Of a stretch of DNA of 61,228 nucleotides, positions 50,824-60,244 are shown in pieces. Below the pieces are notes generated by a model that was not told the DNA's origin, made no database searches, and saw only the letters and a program-made list of their open reading frames with translations. The translations under genes were made by a program, and so were the position numbers. Source of the DNA: an uncultured Bacilli bacterium (lineage in GTDB: Bacteria > Bacillota_I > Bacilli_A > RF39 > UBA660); NCBI GenBank assembly GCA_934089255.1, contig CAKOJI010000003.1, positions 1-61,228 of the forward strand, written 5' to 3'. The number at the start of each line of letters is the position of its first letter. Within the stretch, counting starts at the first letter, position 1.

Positions 50824-51351
50824 ATGAAAAAAGATAGCTGGATATATAAAGTTTTTTTAATGACTTTTTTTCTTTCGTTAACATTTAGTTTTGTATCTAA
50901 TGTTATTACATCAAATGCTAATTTATTTGTAATGATATTTATTACATTATTAGTTATTGCAATTGGTATAGTATTTGATATGGTTGGAACAGCTAGTTTA
51001 ACTAGTAGTGAAGCTACGTTTCATGCTAAGTCATCTAGAAAGATAAAGGGCGCTAAAGAATCTTTAAGTCTAATAAAAAACTCAGTGAAGGTTGCTAGTG
51101 TTTGTAATGATGTTATAGGAGATATATGTGGAATAGTTAGTGGTGGTATGGGAGCTATGGTTGCTATATCATTATCTAAATTATTTAATGGAAATATTAC
51201 TTTAGCATCTATAATTGTATCTAGCGTAATTTCATCTCTTACAGTAGGTGGTAAAGCTATATTTAAAACTGTTGCAATTAAAAATTGTGATAATATAGTT
51301 TTTATAGTCGGTAAGATAGGTAGTATATTTAAAATTAATAATAAGAAGTAA
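50824..51351 (+). CDS. oapA: OLE RNA-associated membrane protein OapA (CNNM/CorB-like)
   Basis: 175 residues, about four helices: ~9-28, ~32-52, ~100-120, ~130-150. The segment IGIVFDMVGTASLTSSEATFHAKSSRK is followed by KGAKESLSLIKNSVKVASVCNDVIGDICGIVSGGMGA. The asparagine-aspartate-rich NDVIGDICG and DMVG..SSE segments match what I recall of OapA proteins, often labelled as CorB-like magnesium/cobalt transporters. OapA binds OLE RNA at the membrane, and the complex affects magnesium and stress tolerance. AAGGGGTG ribosome site forms the 3' edge of the RNA; co-transcription is likely. Confidence 0.78.
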   Translation: MKKDSWIYKVFLMTFFLSLTFSFVSNVITSNANLFVMIFITLLVIAIGIVFDMVGTASLTSSEATFHAKSSRKIKGAKESLSLIKNSVKVASVCNDVIGDICGIVSGGMGAMVAISLSKLFNGNITLASIIVSSVISSLTVGGKAIFKTVAIKNCDNIVFIVGKIGSIFKINNKK

Positions 51352-51372
51352 ACTAATTAATATTAGTTTTTT
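51351..51372 (+). terminator. oapA terminator
   Basis: AACTAAT / ATTAGTT stem followed by eight T. Confidence 0.7.
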
Positions 51373-51394
51373 TTATTCGAAAGGGAGAAAAAAT

Positions 51395-51943
51395 ATGTTA
51401 AAAGTAGATATACCAAGTATTAAAATAGAATTTTATTTTAAAGATATTCTTTATAAGGTTAATTATGATAATGAAGTTTTAAATATTAGAGAAGAATTAT
51501 TACCTTTTATTTATGAAGTTACAATGAGTAAAGATGAAGTCAAATTTTATAAATACAATATTGTTAATGGAATAAAAGATATTGTTTTAAATAAAGAAAA
51601 GAATGATTTAATTAAAAGAATTAATTATGCTATTAGTAATAGTAATTTAGTAAGTAGTGTAATAGATTTAGATAAATTTAATTATAATGTAAAAAATATA
51701 TTATTAAGTAATGGTAATATTGCACTTTGTAATATAAGTATTAAATCTATAAATAACTATTCATATATTGATATATTGTTATTAGAAAGTAAAGATATAA
51801 TAGGTAGTATAAAAATAAATAATGATGAAATACTTGTAAATGTTGATTCTATATATTTAGATGAAACTTTGAAATTAGTAAAAGGCTTTGTATCATTATT
51901 TAAAAATAAAAAAGAATACAAAATTAAAACTCTTAAACTATAA
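51395..51943 (+). CDS. Protein of unknown function
   Basis: 182 residues, soluble, no signal or helices spanning a membrane. Alternating hydrophobic/polar stretches (IKIEFYFKDILYKVNYDNEVLNIREELLPFIYEVTMSK is typical) suggest a beta-rich fold in two similar halves. No motif recognised. AAAGGGAG ribosome site; the terminator arms include its last codons. Next to oapA, but with a terminator between them. Confidence 0.6.
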   Translation: MLKVDIPSIKIEFYFKDILYKVNYDNEVLNIREELLPFIYEVTMSKDEVKFYKYNIVNGIKDIVLNKEKNDLIKRINYAISNSNLVSSVIDLDKFNYNVKNILLSNGNIALCNISIKSINNYSYIDILLLESKDIIGSIKINNDEILVNVDSIYLDETLKLVKGFVSLFKNKKEYKIKTLKL

Positions 51944-51957
51944 TGTTAAGAGTTTTT
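51926..51957 (+). terminator. Terminator overlapping the stop codon
   Basis: Perfect 11-bp stem AAAACTCTTAA / TTAAGAGTTTT followed by one more T; the extended -10 TGT-TATAAT (51959-51967) for the SDR gene follows at once. Confidence 0.75.
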
Positions 51958-51983
51958 ATGTTATAATTTTTAAGGGTGATATA

Positions 51984-52751
51984 GTGAAAGCATTAATTAC
52001 AGGTGGTAGTAGTGGAATTGGTAAAGATATGGCTTATTATTTATCTAACTTAGGATATGATTTAATTATAGTTGGTAAAAATAAGAAAAGATTAGAAGAA
52101 GTAAAAAATAATATTGAAACTAATGTTAAAGTATATGATTTAGATTTAAGTAATATAGATAATGTATATAAATTATATGATTTAACTAAAAATGATAGTA
52201 TTGATATTTTAATTAATAATGCTGGATTTGGTTTGTTTGGTAATTTTGTTGATACTAGTTTAGATAGAGAATTAGAAATGATAAATGTAAATATTGTTGC
52301 ACTTCATATTTTAACTAAATTATTTTTAAAAGATTTTGTTAAAAGAGATAGTGGATATATTTTAAATGTTGCTTCTAGTGCTGGTTTTATGGCTGGGCCT
52401 AAATTATCTACATATTATTCTACTAAAAATTATGTATTAAAAAGTAGTTTAGCAATATATGAAGAATTAAGACATATGAAGTCTAATGTTAAAATAAGTG
52501 TATTGTGTCCTGGACCAGTAGATACTAATTTTAATAAAGTTGCTGGTGGTAGTTTTAATACTAAGAGTGCTAAAAGTAGTTATGTTAGTAAGTATGCAAT
52601 AGATAAAATGTTTAAAAATAAACTTATAATAATACCTACTATAAAAATGAAAATAGCAATATTTATGATTAGATTAATTCCTACTAAATTGTTGTTAAAT
52701 ATAAACTATCATATACAAAATATAAAGATTAATAAATATAATAAAAAGTAG
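51984..52751 (+). CDS. Short-chain dehydrogenase/reductase (SDR)
   Basis: 255 residues, NAD(P)-dependent oxidoreductase. GTG start with AAGGGTGAT ahead; an in-frame ATG 32 codons earlier lies in the previous gene. Cofactor loop ALITGGSSGIGKDMA, NNAGFG near 81, and the catalytic Ser and YxxxK (NVASSAGF..GPKLSTYYSTK, Tyr/Lys ~150-154). A C-terminal hydrophobic stretch (IKMKIAIFMIRLIPTKLLLNI) suggests membrane association, as in DltE/YqjQ-type SDRs. Substrate unknown. Confidence 0.88.
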   Translation: MKALITGGSSGIGKDMAYYLSNLGYDLIIVGKNKKRLEEVKNNIETNVKVYDLDLSNIDNVYKLYDLTKNDSIDILINNAGFGLFGNFVDTSLDRELEMINVNIVALHILTKLFLKDFVKRDSGYILNVASSAGFMAGPKLSTYYSTKNYVLKSSLAIYEELRHMKSNVKISVLCPGPVDTNFNKVAGGSFNTKSAKSSYVSKYAIDKMFKNKLIIIPTIKMKIAIFMIRLIPTKLLLNINYHIQNIKINKYNKK

Positions 52752-52756
52752 ATAAA

Positions 52757-52789
52757 TTAAGTGCTTTAAAGCTTTTTTTTTGTTATAAT
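52757..52789 (+). promoter_or_regulatory. SDR terminator and polC extended -10
   Basis: A short GCTTTAAAGC palindrome with nine T (52762-52780, weak terminator) runs into TGT-TATAAT (52781-52789), an extended -10 for polC 28 nt before its ATG. Confidence 0.45.
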
Positions 52790-52817
52790 AATACTTAGTT
52801 AGTTAATAGGTGGTAGT

Positions 52818-55800
52818 ATGGATAATAAGTTAGAAAGATTTTTTAATAAAATAGGTTTTATATATAATGATGATTTTAATAATTCTAAAATAACTAAAGT
52901 AGTTGTTAATAAAATAGAAGAATCATGGACTGTATATATTTATAATAAAAATTGTTTAAATATTGATAGTGCTATGGATTTAATTAATACTGCTAAAAAA
53001 GGTATAGATAGTGTTAGTACTATAAAAATAGTATATGAATATGAAGAAATTAATGATGATGATATTAAAACTTATTTTAGGTATTTATTAAATGAATTAA
53101 TAAAGAATAGTCCTGCTTTATCTAGTATAGTAAATAATGAAATATATATTGATGATGATATAATAACTATAGAAGTAATTAGTACTAATGAAGAAAAATT
53201 GATAAAAAAAGAAAGTAAAAGGTTAGTAAATGCTTTAAGTGAACTTGGTATAAAAGATATTAATATTAATTGTAAAATAAATGAAGAATTAAAAAATAAT
53301 TTAAAAGAACAAATAAAAAATTCTAGAGTAGAAATTAAGAAGACTAATGAAGTAGTAAATAAAGTAATTATGGGTGAGGCTATAAAAAGTAAAATTACTA
53401 CAATAGATAATATTTTAAGTGAAGAAAATAATGTTACTGTTGAAGCGTATGTTTTTGGTAAAGATGTTTTTGAGTCTAGTAAAACTAATTTTAAAATATT
53501 AACTCTTAAGGTTAGTGATAAAACTGATAGTATTTTAGCTAAGATTTTTTCTAAAGATGAAGAAGAGTTTAAAACAATTACAAAATCAATTAAAGAAGGT
53601 AATTGGTATAGAATAAGAGGCTATAGTAAGAATGATCCTTATGCAAAAGATATGGTTCTTAATATTAGAGATATAGAAGAAATACCTAGTAAAAATGTTT
53701 CAGTAATGGATGAAAGTGACGAAAAGAGAATAGAACTTCATACACATACCATGATGAGTCAAATGGATGGCTGTGTTGATGCTAAGACGATTTTAAAAAC
53801 TGCAGTTAAATGGGGACATAAAGCAATAGGTATAACTGATCATAATGGATGTCAATCTTTTCCAGATGTGTATCATTTTGTTACTGATTATAATAAGGGT
53901 AAGAGTGATGAAGATAAATTTAAAGCAATTTATGGTTGTGAATTAACTTTAGTTGATGATACAGTAAGAATAGTTACTAGAAGTGTGGATAAGAGTTTAA
54001 GTGATTCAACTTATTGTGTGTTCGATTTAGAAACTACTGGATTTAATGCAGGTGGAGATGACCAAATTATTGAGATTGGTGCTGTATTAATAAAAGATGG
54101 TGTTATAATTGATAGATTTGATGAATTAATAGATCCTAAAAGACCTTTATCATATAAAATTGTAGAACTGACTAATATTACTGATGATATGTTAAAAGGC
54201 AAAGATGATGAAGAAACAGTTGTTAAAAAATTTATTAGTTGGTTTAAAGATTACCCTATGGTTGCACATAATGCAAAATTTGATACATCATTTTTAGAAA
54301 TGGCATATAAAAAATATAATTTAGGTACATTTAATAATTGTGTTATAGATACGTTAGAATTATCTCGTGCATTAGATCCAGAATACTCTAAACACGGATT
54401 ATCTGCGTTAGTAAAAAGATATGAAGTTCCTTGGGCTGAAGATGCACATCATAGAGCTGATTATGATGCTGAAGGTACTGCGTTAGTTTTAGATAAGATG
54501 TTAAAAAAATTAAAAACAAAAAAATATAGCAATATTAATGAATTAAATAGTTTAGTTGATCAAAAAGAAATACATAAATACGGTAGAACATATCATGTTA
54601 ATTTATTGGTACAAAATAAAACAGGTTTAAAAAATTTATTTAAAATTATAAGTTATGCAAATACAACGTATTTATATAAAACACCTAGAATATTAAGAAG
54701 TAAGTTAGAAGAATTTAGAAGTGGATTACTTGTTGGTAGTGGCTGTTATAATTCTGAAGTATTTGTTGAAGCTAGGAGCAAAAGTGAAGATGAATTAAGA
54801 ACTATAATAGATTTTTATGATTATGTAGAAGTACAACCAAAGGATGCCTATACACATTTAATAGATCAAAGCGATTTTAGTGGAGAAACAGAATTAGATA
54901 GTACTTTAAGAAAAATAATAGAATGTACTAAAGAACAAGGTAAAATAATAGTTGCTACTGGTGATGTACATTATTTAAATAAAGAAGATAAAATTTATAG
55001 AGAGATTATTATTAATCAAAAAGTACCAGGTGGTGGAAGACATCCACTTAATAGAAGCAATATAATTCATATTCCAGAAAATCATTTTAGAACAACGAAT
55101 GAAATGTTAGAAGATTTTAGTTTTTTAGGTAGTGATTTAGCTCATGAATTAGTAATTGATAATCCTAAAAAAATAGCAGATACAGTTGATATAATAGAAG
55201 TTATTATTGAGACTGGTGGTATTCCTTTTTCGCCAAAAATGGGAGATTCTAGAAGTGAAGTTTATAATTTGGTTTTTGATAAGGCACATAGTATGTATGG
55301 AGATCCTTTACCAAATAATATTGAAAAACGTATAGCACAAGAATTATATGGTGATGGGATATTAAAATTAGTTAGTGATAAAACTAAAGAAGAGTATAGT
55401 GATTTATCTGATGATGAATTTGAAGAAAAATTTATGACTAATTTAAGTAGTATAGTTAAAGATGGTTATGATAAAGTTTTTGAGTTAACTAAAGAAGGTA
55501 TAAAACGTAATAATAGTGAATTAAGTGATCAAGAATTAGATAAAGAAACTAAGAAAAATTTAGGTGGAATTATTGGTGGAGGTTTTGACGTTATTTATTT
55601 AATTGCTCAAAAGCTTGTTAAGCATTCAAATGACGATGGATATTTGGTTGGCTCACGTGGTAGTGTAGGTTCTAGTTTTGTTGCTACTATGATGGGTATT
55701 ACAGAAGTTAATCCGTTACCAGCTCATTATCTTTGTGATAAATGTAAAATGAGTATTTTTGATTTTGAAGATGGTAGACCACTAGGAAGTGAATATTCAA

Positions 55801-57353
55801 GTGGTTATGACTTACCAGATAAGATGTGTCCTAATTGTAATATTCCATTTAATAAAGCTGGACAAGATATGCCATTTGCAACGTTTTTAGGTTTTAATGC
55901 TGACAAGGTACCGGATATAGATCTTAACTTTTCTGGAGATAATCAAGCAAGTGCTCATGAATATACTAAAGTATTGTTTGGTGTAGATAATGTTTATCGT
56001 GCTGGAACAATAGGTACTGTTGCAGAAAAGACTGCTTATGGTTTTGTTAAAGGTTATTGTGAAGAAAAAGGAATAAATTTAAGAAGTGTTGAAATAGAAA
56101 GGTTGGCTGTTGGCTGTACTGGAATAAAAAGAACAACAGGTCAACATCCTGGAGGAATTGTTGTTATTCCAGGTTATATGGATGTATTTGACTTTACTCC
56201 TTTTCAGTTCCCTGCAGATGATCCTACTAGTGCTTGGAGAACTACTCACTTTGATTACCATGCAATTGATCAAGATGTTTTAAAACTTGATATTCTTGGA
56301 CACGATGATCCGACTGTGTTACGTATGCTTCAAGATTTGTCTGGGATGGATGTTACAAAAGTTCCTTTAGATGATAAAGCAACTATGGATATATTTAAAT
56401 CTCCTGAACCTTTAGGTGTTACAAAAGAACAAATAATGTGTGAAACTGGTACATTAGGTGTTCCTGAATTTGGTACTAAGTTTGTTATAGGTATGCTTGT
56501 TGATACTAAGCCGGGGACATTTTCTGAACTTATTAAAATATCTGGTTTATCACATGGTACTGATGTTTGGCTTGGAAATGCTCAGGATTTAATTAGAAAT
56601 AATATAGTTGATTTCAAAGATGTTATTGGGTGTCGTGACGATATAATGGTATATTTGATGTATCATGGTTTAGAACCTAAAAAAGCATTTAAAATAATGG
56701 AATTTGTTAGAAAAGGAAAAGCAAGTAAAGATCCAGAAACATGGAAAATGTGGGAAAAAGAAATGCGTGATGCTAAAATAGAAGATTGGTTTATTGATTC
56801 TTGTAGAAAAATAAAATACATGTTCCCAAAAGCTCATGCAGCAGCTTATGTTATAAGTGCATTTAGAATTGCTTACTTTAAAGTTCATTATCCATTATTA
56901 TATTACGCTGCTTATTTTTCAATAAGATGCGATGACTTTGATGTTGAATCAATGATAAAAGGAGAAAGTGCAATACGTGCAAAAATAGAAGAACTTCAAA
57001 ATAAAGGTTTTGAAATGACTAATAAGGAATCAAATACATTGGATGTTTTATATTGTGCTTTAGAAATGACTTGTAGAGGATTGAGTTTTAAAAATATAAA
57101 TCTAGAAAAAAGTGATGCAAAATACTTTATTATTGATGAAGACAAAAAAAGTTTAATAATGCCATGGAGAAGTTTAGATGGACTAGGTGTACAAGTATGT
57201 AACCAAATTATAGAGGAAAGAAAAAAGGGAAGATTTATTAGTATAGAAGATTTACAAAATAGAGGAAAGGTAAATCAAACGGCAATTGAGAAATTGAGAA
57301 CGTTAGGTGTATTAAAAGATTTACCAGAATCTAGTCAATTAAGTTTATTTTGA
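52818..57353 (+). CDS. polC: DNA polymerase III PolC-type (replicative, Gram-positive)
   Basis: Replicative polymerase with built-in 3'-5' exonuclease, 1511 aa. In order: N-terminal region; OB-fold (~190-290); PHP part 1 (ELHTHTMMSQMDG ~308, GITDHNG); DEDD exonuclease inserted in the PHP domain (FDLETTGF ~401, AHNAKFDTSFLE, HHRADYDAEGTA); PHP part 2; then the C-family core with CDKC...CPNC zinc finger (~973-1014), PDIDLNFSGDNQ with catalytic Asp (~1033), and KAHAAAYVISAFR. Ribosome site AGGTGGT. PolC with this domain order is confined to Bacillota and relatives. Confidence 0.97.
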   Translation: MDNKLERFFNKIGFIYNDDFNNSKITKVVVNKIEESWTVYIYNKNCLNIDSAMDLINTAKKGIDSVSTIKIVYEYEEINDDDIKTYFRYLLNELIKNSPALSSIVNNEIYIDDDIITIEVISTNEEKLIKKESKRLVNALSELGIKDININCKINEELKNNLKEQIKNSRVEIKKTNEVVNKVIMGEAIKSKITTIDNILSEENNVTVEAYVFGKDVFESSKTNFKILTLKVSDKTDSILAKIFSKDEEEFKTITKSIKEGNWYRIRGYSKNDPYAKDMVLNIRDIEEIPSKNVSVMDESDEKRIELHTHTMMSQMDGCVDAKTILKTAVKWGHKAIGITDHNGCQSFPDVYHFVTDYNKGKSDEDKFKAIYGCELTLVDDTVRIVTRSVDKSLSDSTYCVFDLETTGFNAGGDDQIIEIGAVLIKDGVIIDRFDELIDPKRPLSYKIVELTNITDDMLKGKDDEETVVKKFISWFKDYPMVAHNAKFDTSFLEMAYKKYNLGTFNNCVIDTLELSRALDPEYSKHGLSALVKRYEVPWAEDAHHRADYDAEGTALVLDKMLKKLKTKKYSNINELNSLVDQKEIHKYGRTYHVNLLVQNKTGLKNLFKIISYANTTYLYKTPRILRSKLEEFRSGLLVGSGCYNSEVFVEARSKSEDELRTIIDFYDYVEVQPKDAYTHLIDQSDFSGETELDSTLRKIIECTKEQGKIIVATGDVHYLNKEDKIYREIIINQKVPGGGRHPLNRSNIIHIPENHFRTTNEMLEDFSFLGSDLAHELVIDNPKKIADTVDIIEVIIETGGIPFSPKMGDSRSEVYNLVFDKAHSMYGDPLPNNIEKRIAQELYGDGILKLVSDKTKEEYSDLSDDEFEEKFMTNLSSIVKDGYDKVFELTKEGIKRNNSELSDQELDKETKKNLGGIIGGGFDVIYLIAQKLVKHSNDDGYLVGSRGSVGSSFVATMMGITEVNPLPAHYLCDKCKMSIFDFEDGRPLGSEYSSGYDLPDKMCPNCNIPFNKAGQDMPFATFLGFNADKVPDIDLNFSGDNQASAHEYTKVLFGVDNVYRAGTIGTVAEKTAYGFVKGYCEEKGINLRSVEIERLAVGCTGIKRTTGQHPGGIVVIPGYMDVFDFTPFQFPADDPTSAWRTTHFDYHAIDQDVLKLDILGHDDPTVLRMLQDLSGMDVTKVPLDDKATMDIFKSPEPLGVTKEQIMCETGTLGVPEFGTKFVIGMLVDTKPGTFSELIKISGLSHGTDVWLGNAQDLIRNNIVDFKDVIGCRDDIMVYLMYHGLEPKKAFKIMEFVRKGKASKDPETWKMWEKEMRDAKIEDWFIDSCRKIKYMFPKAHAAAYVISAFRIAYFKVHYPLLYYAAYFSIRCDDFDVESMIKGESAIRAKIEELQNKGFEMTNKESNTLDVLYCALEMTCRGLSFKNINLEKSDAKYFIIDEDKKSLIMPWRSLDGLGVQVCNQIIEERKKGRFISIEDLQNRGKVNQTAIEKLRTLGVLKDLPESSQLSLF

Positions 57354-57408
57354 CAAATAGTAACAATTTTTTTGTTATTCACGATTTATTATATATATGG
57401 TGAATAAT

Positions 57409-58269
57409 ATGATGAAGATATTTAAAAGTAAGAAAAATAGATTATTAAATATAAAAAAAATATTAGTATTACTTTTAATATCTTTTTTAATATCATTTTT
57501 TATTAGTAAAATACCTATATTTAAAAATAATAAAGTAATAAATATATTAAAAAAGACTAGTTTAAATGAAATACCTAATGTTTCATTTGGAATAGATGCA
57601 AAGTATTTACTTAATATAGGTTTTAATACTTTTGATGATATAAAATTTTCTAAAGAAGTTTTTAAACAAACTAAGAAAGATACTAAGACAAATAATATTA
57701 TATATGTTTATAATACTCATCAAACAGAAGAATATAAAACTATTGAAAATTATAATTTAACACCAACTGTACTAACTGCTTCTTTAATTTTAAAAGATAT
57801 GTTAAAAGATTATGGAGTAGAAGTAATAGTTGAAGAAAGAGATTTGTTAACTGATTTAAAAAATATGAATTTAACTTATAATAAAGCATATTATGTTAGT
57901 GAAAAATGGTTAAATGATTTAAATAATAAAGATTTAAAACTATATATAGATTTACATAGAGATAGTGTTGAGTATAAATACAGTAATGTAAGTATTGATG
58001 GTAAAGATTATGCAAAAATATTATTTGTAATAGGGACTAAGGGTGAATATCAAGGAAATATGTCAGTTGCTGAAAGCATTGATAATGAAATAAAAAAAAT
58101 TAATCCAAGTATTAGTAGAGGAATATTTACTAGATACAGCACTTTTAATCAAGATTTTAGTCCTAATAATATTATTATAGAAGTTGGTGGAGTTGATAGT
58201 AGTTATGAAAGTGTTAGCAACTCATTAAGTGTTTTAGCGTTAGCAATAAAAAATTATTTGGGTGATTAA
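57409..58269 (+). CDS. spoIIP: Stage II sporulation protein P (SpoIIP-like)
   Basis: Peptidoglycan amidase/endopeptidase that, with SpoIID and SpoIIM, drives engulfment of the forespore. One N-terminal helix (~15-37), then the enzyme domain with YVYNTHQTEEY (His), DLHRDSVEYKY near residue 180 (the SpoIIP DxHRD motif) and IIIEVGGVDSS near 260 (Glu). ~286 aa, slightly shorter than Bacillus SpoIIP (~400, with a longer linker). ATG chosen after TATGGTGA, in line with the GGTGA starts used here. SigE control is expected from B. subtilis, but I could not define a SigE promoter. Confidence 0.85.
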   Translation: MMKIFKSKKNRLLNIKKILVLLLISFLISFFISKIPIFKNNKVINILKKTSLNEIPNVSFGIDAKYLLNIGFNTFDDIKFSKEVFKQTKKDTKTNNIIYVYNTHQTEEYKTIENYNLTPTVLTASLILKDMLKDYGVEVIVEERDLLTDLKNMNLTYNKAYYVSEKWLNDLNNKDLKLYIDLHRDSVEYKYSNVSIDGKDYAKILFVIGTKGEYQGNMSVAESIDNEIKKINPSISRGIFTRYSTFNQDFSPNNIIIEVGGVDSSYESVSNSLSVLALAIKNYLGD

Positions 58270-58270
58270 T

Positions 58271-58594
58271 ATGGAAGAAAAAAAGAAAAAGAATACTTTT
58301 TTAAAAATTATATTTGCTGTATTTATTTTATTTCTTTTGTTATATTTAATGGATGATTTAGGTTATTATAATATACGTGCTAAGAATAAGGTATTAACCG
58401 AAGAAAAAATAAAAGAGTTTGAAAGCGATGTTAAAAATGGTAAAAGTATAGATTTAAAAGAATATACTGTAGATAATACTAATTATAGAAATGTATATAG
58501 TAATATTGGTTATAATTTATCAAATGGTATAGATACAGTATTGAATAAAGGTTTTAAAGAATTTGGTAAAATATTAAAAAAATTATTTAAATAA
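58271..58594 (+). CDS. Small membrane-anchored protein downstream of spoIIP
   Basis: 107 residues from the ATG with GGTGATTA ahead (overlapping the spoIIP stop). Lys-rich start, one helix (~11-28), then an extracytoplasmic helical region with LTEEKIKEFESDVKNGKSIDLKEY. No family recognised. The one-base gap from spoIIP means translational coupling and suggests a role in engulfment or the same membrane complex (inference). Confidence 0.65.
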   Translation: MEEKKKKNTFLKIIFAVFILFLLLYLMDDLGYYNIRAKNKVLTEEKIKEFESDVKNGKSIDLKEYTVDNTNYRNVYSNIGYNLSNGIDTVLNKGFKEFGKILKKLFK

Positions 58595-58631
58595 AAAAAG
58601 TTATTCATCTATTAAAACAGCATGAATAACT
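58593..58631 (-). terminator. Sortase 2 terminator overlapping its stop codon
   Basis: On the minus strand AGTTATTCAT pairs with ATGAATAACT and is followed by seven T; the stop codon lies in the 3' arm. The small + strand gene ends just before it. Confidence 0.75.
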
Positions 58632-60244
58632 AATCTTGTTGGACTGTTAGTTGTACTAGTACCACATGTAGATATTGTAAGTATATGATCATCTTTTGTA
58701 ACGTTCACATTAAAGTTATACATACTTCTTGAACGTATCATATCTAAGAAAGATTGAAACTCATTTAAATCACCAAAATTAGCATATAAATAATCATTAG
58801 TAACTGGTATTTTATATATTGAAAATATCTTCCATTTCATATTTTTAACTTTAGTATTAAATGTTATTATTTGATTATCTGGATTTTTATACCAAGATGG
58901 GTTAGTAACGTATCTTAATGTTCCAAGCATTAAACCAGTTCTAGAATTATGTCCCCATATAATAGTATTATTACTTAAATTGTATATGTTATTTCTATAA
59001 TCCATAAATATCCAACCAAATGAATTGGTTTGTTTATTAAAATCTCTTTTTAAATAGTAGTCGTTATCAGTATGTTGTACTACTGGATAGTTAACTTTAG
59101 TATTATTTACTGTTAACCAACCGACCGTTTCATTATTTATACTCGCTAGTTCATCAAATATTTGATTATATTTTTTATAATATGAACTAGTATTAGGAGT
59201 ATAACTTGAAGTAGTAGTATTTGTTGTTTCATTTTCTTCAGTATCTATGTATTCTATATCGCTAGTATCATCATCTAATTCTACGTCGTAATTATCTAAT
59301 ATATCAGTTAAAGCATTATTAATATCATTTACGTTATTTTCACTAGAATAGTTTTTATAGAAATCTAATGATGAAAATACTAATGAACAAACTATTACTA
59401 CAAAGCATATATATTTTAATGTTACAAAGTTTAGCTGCTTAAATAAATTTTTCTTTTTATAAGTAGCAGAATATACTATTTTAAAATCTATATTTTTATT
59501 TTCTAAATAATCTTTATAAATAGATTTTAAATAATTTATAGAATTAACTATAACATCAATATTATTATTTTCATAAAATACTATTATTTTATTATTTAAA
59601 TTATATTCTTTAAATAAGTCCATTATAGTATATATTAAATCATTAGAATAATTTTTAATATGTATTTCTTTTAAATATTTATTTATTTTAATAAATGTTT
59701 TAAAATCTTCTATTTCTTTTTTATCAAAGTTTTTAGTTATAACTATATTTTTCTTATAGTATATATCAGAATATTTATGTAATTTATTGTCTTCCATAAA
59801 TTTACTTAGAAAAAACATTTCACTTCTAATATCAACTTTTAATTGTTTATTTAAGTCTAATTTTTCTAATAAGTAGGGTGGTATATCATAACAGTTTACG
59901 TATTCTAAATATTTATTATCAAGTAACTTCATAAATATTTCGTAATCTATTGCCTTATCTTCACTTAATAATAATTTTTTTATAGTTTTAGAGTTATTTA
60001 TTAGATCTAGTGTTAGAGTAGTAAGTTCTATATTATTAACTCTTACTTTGTCTATATTATTTTTTATTATTATCGTATTTATGAAACTACTAACTAATTC
60101 TAAGTTATCTTTTATATAATTGTATGAAAATAATAGTTCTTTTGTATCTATTATATTAGTATTATTTAAGTTTTTATTTTCTTTTTTATTAATTAGACTA
60201 ATAGTAAGTAATGTTGAATTAATTTTAATTAGTATATTATTCAT
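58601..60244 (-). CDS. Class B-type sortase with a large N-terminal cytoplasmic region
   Basis: 547 residues. The C-terminal ~190 residues are a sortase: VGWLTVNNTKVNYPVVQ, NDYYL, FMDYRN, IIWGHN (His ~432), TISTC (Cys ~527) and TRLVIHAVL (Arg ~537), so the triad is complete, unlike the sortase at 5752. One helix lies at ~273-294. Before it sits a ~270-residue hydrophilic, Asn/Lys/Ile-rich region I cannot assign, which would be in the cytoplasm. A Thr/Ser linker (~335-360) follows the helix. No NPxTx protein is adjacent; its substrate may be a general or sporulation-related one. Confidence 0.85.
   Translation of the reverse strand: MNNILIKINSTLLTISLINKKENKNLNNTNIIDTKELLFSYNYIKDNLELVSSFINTIIIKNNIDKVRVNNIELTTLTLDLINNSKTIKKLLLSEDKAIDYEIFMKLLDNKYLEYVNCYDIPPYLLEKLDLNKQLKVDIRSEMFFLSKFMEDNKLHKYSDIYYKKNIVITKNFDKKEIEDFKTFIKINKYLKEIHIKNYSNDLIYTIMDLFKEYNLNNKIIVFYENNNIDVIVNSINYLKSIYKDYLENKNIDFKIVYSATYKKKNLFKQLNFVTLKYICFVVIVCSLVFSSLDFYKNYSSENNVNDINNALTDILDNYDVELDDDTSDIEYIDTEENETTNTTTSSYTPNTSSYYKKYNQIFDELASINNETVGWLTVNNTKVNYPVVQHTDNDYYLKRDFNKQTNSFGWIFMDYRNNIYNLSNNTIIWGHNSRTGLMLGTLRYVTNPSWYKNPDNQIITFNTKVKNMKWKIFSIYKIPVTNDYLYANFGDLNEFQSFLDMIRSRSMYNFNVNVTKDDHILTISTCGTSTTNSPTRLVIHAVLIDE

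Noticed and set aside
53709..57350. Minus-strand frames inside polC
   Set aside because: Short, without start signals, antisense to conserved polymerase motifs.
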